DNA of 9,394 nt, from NCBI GenBank assembly GCA_003647605.1, contig QMND01000017.1, forward strand, positions 1-9,394. Direction: 5' to 3'. The first letter of the stretch is position 1. Each line of letters opens with the position of its first letter. Below, one piece after another: positions 1 through 5,511 of this stretch. Origin of the DNA: Candidatus Shapirobacteria bacterium. Its GTDB lineage: Bacteria; Patescibacteriota; Microgenomatia; UBA12405. The translations under genes were made by a program, and so were the position numbers. A model generated the notes under the pieces. That model did no database searches. It was not told the origin of the DNA and worked only from the letters and a program-made list of their open reading frames with translations.

Positions 1-519
1 ACCATATTTGTTTTAGTTTTTTTCATTCATATGATTTATCCCTATTTTGCTATCAAATCTAATTACGCTTCTTTGGAAAAATATAAAGGCCTATCTACTG
101 GTTGGGATTTTATCAAACAAAAATACCCTGATAACTACAGAGCTATTCAATGGTTAAACGACAATATTGACGGTCAACCTGTTATGGTTGAGGCGGTGGG
201 GGATAGCTACACCGATTTTAATCAAGTTTCCGTAGCTACCGGCTTACCCACTGTCGAGGGTTGGATAGTCCATGAGTGGCTATGGCGAGGCGGTTATGAT
301 AAGCCCTCGTCTCGCAAAGAAGATGTTAAGTCCATTTATCAAAGCCAAGACCTTCGACAATTAAAACAATTACTTCAAAAATATTCAGTTAAATATATTT
401 TTGTTGGAGATAAAGAGTATGAAGCATATCCGGACCTAGACACAAAAAGATTTGAACAAGTTGGGGCTAGACTAGTTGCTTCTTTTGGTAATACGGATAT
501 ATTCAGAGTAGACTTTTAA
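1..519 (+). CDS. C-terminal end of DUF2298-type multi-pass membrane protein (partial)
   Basis: The frame is open to the left edge of the window, so this is the end of a longer gene. The ATG at 31 is probably internal. The first visible residues (about 1-18) are strongly hydrophobic and look like the end of a final membrane helix. A soluble tail of about 150 residues follows, containing TGLPTVEGWIVHEWLWRGG, then a D-V-x-x-I-Y segment and a Y-x-V-x-Y-I-F-V-G segment. From memory, this order matches the C-terminal tail of DUF2298 ('YYY') membrane proteins, large polytopic proteins of archaea, Chloroflexi and candidate phyla that are often grouped with membrane glycosyltransferase-like proteins. 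Their reaction is not known to me. The stop codon lies 2 nt before the helicase ATG, so the two genes are probably co-transcribed. The family call is fairly good, but only the tail is visible. Confidence 0.68.
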   Translation, partial: TIFVLVFFIHMIYPYFAIKSNYASLEKYKGLSTGWDFIKQKYPDNYRAIQWLNDNIDGQPVMVEAVGDSYTDFNQVSVATGLPTVEGWIVHEWLWRGGYDKPSSRKEDVKSIYQSQDLRQLKQLLQKYSVKYIFVGDKEYEAYPDLDTKRFEQVGARLVASFGNTDIFRVDF

Positions 520-521
520 GC

Positions 522-2396
522 ATGTCAATTTTAGCTAATCTCAATTCTCAACAGAAGCAAGCGGTTACCCATCCACTCTCCCCTCTTTTACTTTTAGCTG
601 GGGCTGGTTCTGGTAAAACTAGAGTTTTGACTCACCGAGCTGCTTGGTTCATTCAACAAAACTTGGCCCAACAATCAGAGATACTTCTTTTAACTTTTAC
701 TAACAAAGCCGCCAATCAAATGAAAGACAGGATGTCTAAGTTATTGTCTGTTAGCGACAAGCTTGGTCTGTTTGCTGGCACATTTCACTCTTTTTGTTGC
801 AAGATATTGCGACAAGATGGCCACCATCTCGACATCTCTCCCCATTTTTCTATTTACGATACCTCTGATCAGGAAAATTTAATTAAAAAGATTCTTAAGG
901 ATAAAGGCCTGGATACTAAAGAATTTAAACCAAAAAGTATTCTTTATTTTATAGAATCAGCTAAAAATAATTACCAAACCCCAGACGAGTCTACCGAATT
1001 GGCTACTGGTTTCTGGCATGATAAAGCCAGTCAAATTTATGAGATATATCAGCGCAAATTAATTGAATTTCAAGCTCTTGATTTTAACGATCTTCTTTTT
1101 AGGGCGGTTGACCTTTTGATAAATTTTCCTGAAGTTTTAGAAAAATATCAGCAACAATACAAATTTATTTTGGTTGACGAATACCAGGATACCAATCAAA
1201 TACAGTATCGCTTGACTAAACTTTTGGCTGGTAAATATCAACAAATAACTGCTGTTGGTGATGCTTCTCAGTCTATTTATGGTTGGCGTGGAGCCGATTA
1301 TCATAACTTGGTTAATTTCACCAAAGATTTTAAACAGGCTAAAGTCATCAATCTAGAAGAAAATTATCGTTCTACCAAAAGCATTCTTTTGGCTGCCAAT
1401 TCAGTTATTAGCCAGAACACTTCTCATCCGGTTTTAAAACTTTTTACTAACAAAAAGTCAGATAATCCTATTAAGTTTTTTATTGCTGATTCTGAAACAG
1501 AAGAAGCCAATTTTATAGCTGACAAAATCCGTTTTATCCGCGACAACATTCATTTGCAACTCAGAGATATTGCCGTCTTGTACAGAATGAATGCTCAATC
1601 CAGAGTTTTGGAAGAAGCCTTTTTAAGATACAACATTCCTTATGTTTTATTGGGTGGAACCCGTTTTTATGATCGTAAAGAGATAAAAGATATTTTGAGC
1701 TTGCTCCGTTTTTTCAATGAACCCAAAGATCAAATATCAGAAGATCGCTTAATTAAAGCCATTGGTAAAAGGCGCAAAAGCAAATTGGATAATTTCTTAT
1801 CTTCATTCAATGCCGACAATCTGTCATCTATTCAGATCCTCGAATCTCTAGTTGTTAATTCTGGTTATCTAGAAAAATTGAACCCACAAAACGAAGAGGA
1901 TAGGAAAAGAATCGAAAACATCAAAGAATTAAAATCAGTTGCTACTGATTTTCCTAATCTAAACGATTTTTTGGAAAATATTGCCTTGGTTCAACAAGAG
2001 TATTCTTTACAAGAAAAAAACAAAAAGAAAGAGAAAAGAGATGGGGTTAGGTTGATGACTTTGCATGCTTCCAAAGGTTTGGAGTTTGAAACTGTTTTTT
2101 TAGTGGGTATGGAGGAGGGGATTTTGCCCCATTCTAGATCATTATTAGACCAAGCTGGTATTGAGGAAGAAAGAAGGCTTTGTTATGTGGGAATTACTAG
2201 AGCTAAAGAACACTTGTTTATTAGTTATGCCAGTCGTCGTCTTTATTTTGGTAAAAGTAGTTTGAACGAACCAAGTCGTTTCTTGGCTGATATTCCAGAT
2301 AAACTTCTAGAAGAAGATTCGCCCACCGAAATTACCCGAGATTACACTAAGCCTCGCCATCACTCCGACGACCTCATCTACGAACCCTATTTTTAA
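522..2396 (+). CDS. UvrD/PcrA-like superfamily 1A DNA helicase, short form
   Basis: ATP-dependent 3'-5' DNA helicase of the UvrD/PcrA/Rep family, expected to act in repair and in clearing replication forks. All SF1 motifs are visible: Q motif (LNSQQKQAV, near residue 8), Walker A AGAGSGKT (26-33), motif Ia LTFTNKAA, motif II DEYQDT (219-224), motif III GDASQSIYGWRG (246-257), motif IV NYRST with R283, motif V TLHASKGLEF (513-522) and motif VI YVGITRAKE (555-563). It should therefore be catalytically competent. At 624 residues it is about 100 shorter than typical PcrA/UvrD. Only about 110 residues separate the LLRFF segment (to about 397) from motif V, so subdomain 2B is reduced, and the C-terminal tail that PcrA uses to bind RNA polymerase is missing. 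No Shine-Dalgarno precedes the ATG. The 2-nt gap suggests translation coupled to the upstream gene. UvrD versus PcrA versus Rep cannot be settled from motifs alone. Confidence 0.95.
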   Translation: MSILANLNSQQKQAVTHPLSPLLLLAGAGSGKTRVLTHRAAWFIQQNLAQQSEILLLTFTNKAANQMKDRMSKLLSVSDKLGLFAGTFHSFCCKILRQDGHHLDISPHFSIYDTSDQENLIKKILKDKGLDTKEFKPKSILYFIESAKNNYQTPDESTELATGFWHDKASQIYEIYQRKLIEFQALDFNDLLFRAVDLLINFPEVLEKYQQQYKFILVDEYQDTNQIQYRLTKLLAGKYQQITAVGDASQSIYGWRGADYHNLVNFTKDFKQAKVINLEENYRSTKSILLAANSVISQNTSHPVLKLFTNKKSDNPIKFFIADSETEEANFIADKIRFIRDNIHLQLRDIAVLYRMNAQSRVLEEAFLRYNIPYVLLGGTRFYDRKEIKDILSLLRFFNEPKDQISEDRLIKAIGKRRKSKLDNFLSSFNADNLSSIQILESLVVNSGYLEKLNPQNEEDRKRIENIKELKSVATDFPNLNDFLENIALVQQEYSLQEKNKKKEKRDGVRLMTLHASKGLEFETVFLVGMEEGILPHSRSLLDQAGIEEERRLCYVGITRAKEHLFISYASRRLYFGKSSLNEPSRFLADIPDKLLEEDSPTEITRDYTKPRHHSDDLIYEPYF

Positions 2397-2430
2397 AGAT
2401 TTTAAACATGTTATTTTTTAATTTGTATTT

Positions 2431-2736
2431 ATGATTGATTTAAAAAAGTTACAAAAACAGGTTTATCAAAATAAAGTCAACAAACACTTCAATACTTCTA
2501 ATATTCACATGGAGTTTTGTTTAACCCATGAAGAATTGTCTGAAGCTTACAGGGCTTATCGCAAAAAACTACCAGATTTAGGAGAAGAATTAGCCGATGT
2601 TGTTATATATTTACTTGGTTTAGCTGAGATTTTGGGTATCGATTTAGAACAGGAAATCACTCAAAAAATGAAGAAAAATAAAAACAGAAAATATAAAAAA
2701 ATCGATGGTGTTTTGCAGAGAATTGATAAAGGTTAA
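2431..2736 (+). CDS. MazG-type nucleotide pyrophosphohydrolase
   Basis: A small all-alpha NTP pyrophosphohydrolase of 101 residues, expected to hydrolyse (d)NTPs to (d)NMP and pyrophosphate with Mg2+, typically as a pool-cleaning enzyme. The metal-binding signature is visible: E35-L-S-E38 on one helix and E53-L-A-D56 on the next, matching the MazG E-x-x-E...E-x-x-D pattern. The segment K-M-K-K-N-K-N-R-K (about 79-87) matches the family's C-terminal K/N/R cluster. The length suits a single-domain MazG-like protein rather than the duplicated E. coli MazG. It lies 34 nt after the helicase. A weak extended -10-like sequence (TGTTATTTT, 2409-2417) in the gap could give it its own promoter. There is no Shine-Dalgarno. 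The substrate cannot be predicted. Confidence 0.85.
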   Translation: MIDLKKLQKQVYQNKVNKHFNTSNIHMEFCLTHEELSEAYRAYRKKLPDLGEELADVVIYLLGLAEILGIDLEQEITQKMKKNKNRKYKKIDGVLQRIDKG

Positions 2737-2789
2737 AAAGGCAGATTAAATCAAAGTTTTCTCTAGTCTACCAACAAATCTCATATTTT

Positions 2790-2838
2790 GTCATCGTGAA
2801 GAGTTGCCTAGGCAACGACGCGACGATCCCGTGGGAAG
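2790..2838 (+). repeat. GC-rich palindromic repeat, short copy (copy A)
   Basis: This element begins GTCATCGTGAAGAG and contains AACGACGCGACG before ending TCCCGTGGGAA. At its centre is a perfect 14-bp palindrome, GTTGCCTAGGCAAC (2803-2816). An outer ATCGT/ACGAT pair (2793-2797 with 2823-2827) would extend a hairpin. Start, middle and end each match copy B at 2989-3073 with substitutions, so the two are diverged members of one family. The shared core resembles GTCATTGCGAGGAACGAAG-type interspersed repeats that I recall from several bacterial phyla. Confidence 0.6.
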
Positions 2839-2851
2839 TGTAAAGGACAGA

Positions 2852-2971
2852 ATGGTTAAATTGGTTAATAAAAAAGGCGGATTAGACTCCGACGGGATTA
2901 TCACGGATTTTTTTCAAAATCCCCATAATGACAGATTGTTAAATTTTGTTGATAAGTTAGGAAAAAAGTAA
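2852..2971 (+). CDS. possible 39-aa small protein or gene remnant
   Basis: An ATG at 2852 opens a 39-codon frame ending at TAA 2969-2971, with a believable composition: basic start, G-G-L-D-S-D-G-I-I-T-D centre and a F-V-D-K-L-G-K-K end. AAAGGA (2842-2847) lies 4 nt before the ATG and would be the only clear Shine-Dalgarno-like site in this window, although the spacing is short. The frame is also open upstream through a GTG at 2831 and across repeat copy A, so it could be the surviving end of a gene broken by the repeat. I do not recognise the protein. It may be a real small gene, a pseudogene tail or chance. Confidence 0.3.
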   Translation: MVKLVNKKGGLDSDGIITDFFQNPHNDRLLNFVDKLGKK

Positions 2972-2988
2972 AAGCAAGCAAAGACTTA

Positions 2989-3073
2989 GTCATTGCGGGG
3001 AACGAAGTGACGTGGCAACCTGCCTGCCCGCAGTGTCTATAGCCACGGCTATTGCAGACGGGTCCCGTTGGAA
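2989..3073 (+). repeat. GC-rich palindromic repeat, long copy (copy B)
   Basis: This element begins GTCATTGCGGGGAACGAAG, continues GTGACGTGGCAACC, and ends TCCCGTTGGAA. Its inner part folds back on itself: CCCG (3027-3030) can pair with CGGG (3059-3062), and ATAGCC (3039-3044) with GGCTAT (3047-3052). The palindrome ACGGGTCCCGT lies at 3058-3068. It is in the same orientation as copy A, about 200 nt away, and longer because of the inner hairpin segment. It looks like a mobile or REP-like palindromic element rather than a gene. Confidence 0.65.
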
Positions 3074-3142
3074 TTATAAAACTACCTTTTATTTATCAAT
3101 TTATCCAACACATTCCATCTTTTCTTTTTTTGTTTTTTATTA

Positions 3143-3148
3143 TATGAT
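3143..3148 (+). promoter_or_regulatory. -10-like hexamer, probable leaderless start
   Basis: TATGAT ends 6 nt before the ATG at 3155. Normal promoter geometry would put the transcript start at the A of the ATG. No good -35 is visible in the T-rich sequence upstream, and there is no Shine-Dalgarno. AT-rich sequence makes chance matches common. Confidence 0.4.
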
Positions 3149-3154
3149 TTAATT

Positions 3155-3967
3155 ATGGATTTATTAAACCAAAACCCCCAACCAACTTTATCGCCGACAC
3201 CAAATCAAACACCACCTAACAAAACTACAACTTTTTTGTTTGGCGGGCTTGTTCTGTTACTTTTATCTTTTATCATCTATCAACAATATCAAATTAAATC
3301 ATTATCGTCTAGACAATCATCTGTTTCTACTACAACCGATACCACACCAACCATTGCATCTGTCTTGCCCACAACCGCGCCTCTGTTGCCAACTCCTACT
3401 CCAGACACCAGAATTCTTCTTACTCCTGACAATATTCAACAATACAACCAACCCTATGACCAGGCTTGTGATGTTCAATTTAACTATGACCCGCCTACTA
3501 CCACTGTTACTTATGTCGATTCAGACAAGGGTTTGTCCATAGAGATACCCAATAATCCTAATTGGGGCAATGATCAGTATAGAATAAATGCTTATGACGA
3601 AAATTTAGCCACCCAAAAAGATGTCATAGTCCAATTTGGACCGATTGGGCCGTTTGAGGGTTGTACTTGGACAAGGTTGGATACAATTCTGTTTGAACCT
3701 GCTAAGACAATTAAACAAACAGAGGTATCATTGCGTTCAGATCTTGGTCCGAATACTACCAGTAGTTCAAGTTTAAGACAGATTACACTTACCAATGGCT
3801 TAACTGCCTTTGAATATATTGATGAAGGAATTGGCAGGATATACACTATAGAAGTTGTTGGTAAAAAATATAACTACAGAATCAGTTTGTGGCCAAAAAC
3901 AGACGATACCTCAAAAGAATTTGCCTTAGTTGAAAGTATTGCTAATACTATCAAGTTGATTGACTAA
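3155..3967 (+). CDS. membrane-anchored extracytoplasmic protein of unknown function
   Basis: I do not recognise this 270-residue protein as a named family. A short polar Pro/Thr-rich N-terminus (1-25) is followed by one hydrophobic helix (about 27-42, FLFGGLVLLLLSFIIY). Next is a Ser/Thr/Pro-rich linker (about 54-85) and then a globular region of about 180 residues. This topology is typical of a single-pass protein whose main domain sits outside the membrane on a flexible stalk. The domain contains K-G-L-S-I-E-I-P and ends with A-L-V-E-S-I-A-N-T-I, a pattern seen in small secreted beta-rich domains where a final helix follows a strand. Only two cysteines are present (C105 and C170), which might form a disulfide. 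A -10-like hexamer just upstream and the 48-nt gap to the FemAB-like gene suggest an envelope-related pair, but no function can be assigned. Confidence 0.8.
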   Translation: MDLLNQNPQPTLSPTPNQTPPNKTTTFLFGGLVLLLLSFIIYQQYQIKSLSSRQSSVSTTTDTTPTIASVLPTTAPLLPTPTPDTRILLTPDNIQQYNQPYDQACDVQFNYDPPTTTVTYVDSDKGLSIEIPNNPNWGNDQYRINAYDENLATQKDVIVQFGPIGPFEGCTWTRLDTILFEPAKTIKQTEVSLRSDLGPNTTSSSSLRQITLTNGLTAFEYIDEGIGRIYTIEVVGKKYNYRISLWPKTDDTSKEFALVESIANTIKLID

Positions 3968-3981
3968 AAATCAAAATTTAG

Positions 3982-4010
3982 TTGTAAAAAATTCCTTTAT
4001 CATTGATAAT
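3982..4010 (+). promoter_or_regulatory. promoter for the FemAB-family gene
   Basis: TTGTAA (3982-3987) and GATAAT (4005-4010) are separated by 17 nt, the ideal spacing for a housekeeping sigma factor. The expected transcript start is at about 4016-4018, on the start codon itself, so the mRNA would be leaderless or nearly so. The -10 overlaps the left arm of an inverted repeat at 4005-4024. Confidence 0.5.
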
Positions 4011-4024
4011 CAGTTATGATTATC
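4005..4024. promoter_or_regulatory. perfect inverted repeat over -10 and start codon
   Basis: GATAATCA (4005-4012) and TGATTATC (4017-4024) are exact reverse complements separated by GTTA. The ATG (4016-4018) begins at the loop edge. The repeat could be an operator overlapping the -10, or an RNA hairpin around the start codon if transcription begins upstream. The stem is AT-rich, so an RNA fold would be weak. Confidence 0.4.
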
Positions 4025-5059
4025 CGCCAACTTCAACACAGCGAAAAACAACAATACGATTCTCTAATTACTCACCCAATTCAAACTTGGGCTTGGGGTG
4101 ATTTTCTAATTTCTCAAGGACATAAAGTTTACAGGTTAGGAATATTCGAGTCCGACAAAATAATTTCTGCTTTTTGTCTTAACTTTCACTCTATTCCCAA
4201 AACCAATTTGTCTATCGGAGTTTTCCAGCGAGGTCCAGCTCTGACTCAACAAATTATCAACAGTATAGAAAAAATAGCTAAACAAGAAAAAGCCATTTTT
4301 ATCAAAATTGAACCAGATGTAATTCAAAAAACCTTTGATTCAAAAGGACAAACAGTAGAATCTTTTTCTGTTAAAACTAACTTTCCTAATTTAAAAATTT
4401 CTCCCAAAGTCGCCTTTTTTCCTTTTACCTACATTGTTGACCTGACTAAAACAGAGGAAGAATTGCTAGCTTCCATGCATTCTAAGACTCGCTACAACAT
4501 TAAGGTTGCTAACCGCCATGCGGTAGAAATTGTTGAAGACAATAGTCAGACTGCCTTTGAAACCTATCTAGATTTAATTTTTGAAACTACCAAAAGGCAA
4601 GGTTTTTATTTACACAGTCGTCAATACCACTGGGATTTATGGAAGATCATTAAGCCTACTGGTATGATTCATCTACTTTTGGCCAAGTATCAGGGGCAAG
4701 TATTGGCTGCTCATATGTTCTTTTCTCTCAAAGATAGGTTTTTTTATCCTTATGGAGCCTCATCAGACCGGCATCGTCAAGTCATGGCCAGTACTCTCCT
4801 AATGTGGGAAGCTGTTAAATTGGGTAAAAAGTCAAATTGCAAGTCTTTCGATATGTGGGGTAGTTTAGGTCCCAATGCTCAGGTGGGTGAAAATGGTTAT
4901 GGTTTTCACCGTTTTAAAAAAGGTTTTGGTGGGCAATTAGTTCAGTTTGTGGGAACTTACGATTTAATAATTAATCCTGCTTTATATAAACTCTACAATA
5001 TAGTTGATAAATATAGATGGAAAATACTCAAACTCAAGACCAAACTACCTTTTGTTTAA
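4016..5059 (+). CDS. FemA/FemB-family (FemX-like) aminoacyltransferase
   Basis: A 347-residue member of the FemABX / GNAT-fold group. These enzymes transfer amino acids from aminoacyl-tRNA to the peptide stem of lipid II or peptidoglycan, on the cytoplasmic face of the membrane. Recognition rests on the early T-W-A-W-G-D-F segment (about 24-30) and the S-K-T-R-Y-N-I-K motif after M154, typical of the second acyltransferase-like half. Further support comes from F-Y-P-Y-G-A-S-S followed by the helix with L-L-M-W-E-A, and the C-terminal signature Y-G-F-H-R-F-K-K-G-F-G-G plus V-G-T-Y-D-L-I-I-N-P. The length is shorter than Staphylococcus FemA/B, which carry a coiled-coil insertion, and close to Weissella FemX. 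The substrate amino acid cannot be predicted. Related BioF2-like acetyltransferases of other function are possible. The start is fixed by promoter geometry rather than a ribosome binding site. Confidence 0.88.
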   Translation: MIIRQLQHSEKQQYDSLITHPIQTWAWGDFLISQGHKVYRLGIFESDKIISAFCLNFHSIPKTNLSIGVFQRGPALTQQIINSIEKIAKQEKAIFIKIEPDVIQKTFDSKGQTVESFSVKTNFPNLKISPKVAFFPFTYIVDLTKTEEELLASMHSKTRYNIKVANRHAVEIVEDNSQTAFETYLDLIFETTKRQGFYLHSRQYHWDLWKIIKPTGMIHLLLAKYQGQVLAAHMFFSLKDRFFYPYGASSDRHRQVMASTLLMWEAVKLGKKSNCKSFDMWGSLGPNAQVGENGYGFHRFKKGFGGQLVQFVGTYDLIINPALYKLYNIVDKYRWKILKLKTKLPFV

Positions 5060-5064
5060 ATTCA

Positions 5065-5073
5065 TGTTATACT
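5065..5073 (+). promoter_or_regulatory. extended -10 promoter of rpsO
   Basis: TGTTATACT is an exact TGn extension followed by TATACT, a good -10. It lies just after the stop of the FemAB-family gene. No clear -35 is seen at 17 nt, which extended -10 promoters can tolerate. Transcription would start near 5080, giving rpsO a leader of about 70 nt. Confidence 0.55.
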
Positions 5074-5095
5074 ACCCCTAGACTATTATTCGGTT

Positions 5096-5117
5096 TGAGG
5101 AAGTGCCACTTACCTCA
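5096..5117 (+). promoter_or_regulatory. hairpin in rpsO leader, candidate S15 autoregulatory element
   Basis: TGAGG (5096-5100) pairs with CCTCA (5113-5117) and AAGT (5101-5104) with ACTT (5108-5111). This gives a 9-bp stem with one bulged A (5112) and a GCC loop. A second weak pairing, AACT (5129-5132) with AGTT (5140-5143), lies before the ATG. S15 represses its own mRNA through leader structures in several bacteria, with no conserved sequence between lineages, so a structured leader here is suggestive. The T-run at 5124-5128 is too far from the stem for a classic terminator. Confidence 0.4.
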
Positions 5118-5149
5118 TATTACTTTTTAACTGATAAATAGTTGTAAAC

Positions 5150-5419
5150 ATGGCATTAAGCAAAGACGAAAAAAAAGATATTATCGAAAAATTCGCTCAA
5201 GTTAAAGGTGACACTGGCTCTCCCGAGATTCAAGTCGCTCTACTTTCAGCAGAAATAGCTAAACTTCAATCTCACTTATCTGAAAACAAACACGATTATC
5301 CTGGCAAAAAAGGACTTTTGACTAAAATTGCCAAAAGGCGTCGTTTGCTTAGATATCTTAGTCAACACGAACTAGATAGATACAAAGAGCTCATCAAGAA
5401 ACTTGGCTTGAAAAAATAA
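5150..5419 (+). CDS. rpsO: 30S ribosomal protein S15
   Basis: S15 is a primary 16S rRNA-binding protein of the small-subunit platform. It binds the helix 20-22 three-way junction and contacts 23S rRNA in the bridge region. The 89-residue length is exactly typical. The family signature G-D-T-G-S-P-E-I-Q-V-A-L-L (20-32) and the K-R-R-R-L-L-R-Y-L helix (62-70) are clear, as is the R-Y-x-x-L-I-x-x-L-G-L end. H42 and D49, equivalent to the RNA-contacting H41 and D48 of E. coli S15, are kept. The usual H-H-S after that Asp reads Y-P-G (50-52), so the conserved Ser is a glycine. The gene has its own probable promoter and structured leader and precedes pnp, the usual bacterial order. No Shine-Dalgarno is present. 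Confidence 0.97.
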   Translation: MALSKDEKKDIIEKFAQVKGDTGSPEIQVALLSAEIAKLQSHLSENKHDYPGKKGLLTKIAKRRRLLRYLSQHELDRYKELIKKLGLKK

Positions 5420-5470
5420 TTTTTGAAACAATCAAAACTTTTTGCTCTCCCCAATGGGTCTTTTAATGCG

Positions 5471-5476
5471 TATAAT
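5471..5476 (+). promoter_or_regulatory. -10-like TATAAT upstream of pnp
   Basis: A perfect TATAAT lies in the 92-nt rpsO-pnp gap, with a TG three nucleotides upstream (one off the canonical extended position). No -35 is obvious. It would start transcription near 5483 and give pnp a short leader of about 29 nt, in addition to any read-through from rpsO. Confidence 0.4.
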
Positions 5477-5511
5477 CTTAATTAGTTTAATAAAAATATA
5501 AATTTAAAAAA

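Larger units (their letters stand above)
2737..3154. other. 418-nt intergenic stretch with repeats and a doubtful small ORF
   Basis: No confident gene lies here. The stretch contains two related GC-rich palindromic elements (about 2790-2838 and 2989-3073), a possible 39-codon ORF between them (2852-2971), and AT-rich sequence leading to a -10-like hexamer just before the gene at 3155. I see no tRNA or rRNA and no convincing intrinsic terminator. The repeats are visibly richer in G+C than the flanking genes. Confidence 0.7.

Noticed and set aside
31..519. Separate 162-aa gene starting at ATG 31
   Set aside because: The same frame is open to the window edge and encodes hydrophobic membrane-helix residues before that ATG, so the gene almost certainly begins upstream.
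2894..2923. GGGATT/AATCCC hairpin inside the small ORF
   Set aside because: A 6-bp stem with an 18-nt loop is too weak to claim as a regulatory structure or terminator.
2790..3073. CRISPR array
   Set aside because: There are only two diverged copies of unequal length, no regular spacers, and no cas gene in the window.
3240..3542. Overlapping plus-strand frame of 100 codons
   Set aside because: It overlaps the 3155-3967 gene in another frame. Its Leu/Pro-rich composition is what a frame shift of a Thr/Pro-rich linker yields.
3592..3846. Minus-strand open frame of 84 codons
   Set aside because: It lies wholly inside the anchored-protein gene on the other strand, has no recognisable motif, and the plus-strand frame has the clear membrane helix and stalk.
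4136..4327. Minus-strand open frame of 63 codons
   Set aside because: Antisense shadow of the FemAB-family gene with no independent support.
5449..5458. CCCCAATGGG as a terminator after rpsO
   Set aside because: Only about 3 bp of stem can form around a 3-4 nt loop, and the following T-run is just 4 nt, so this is not a credible intrinsic terminator.
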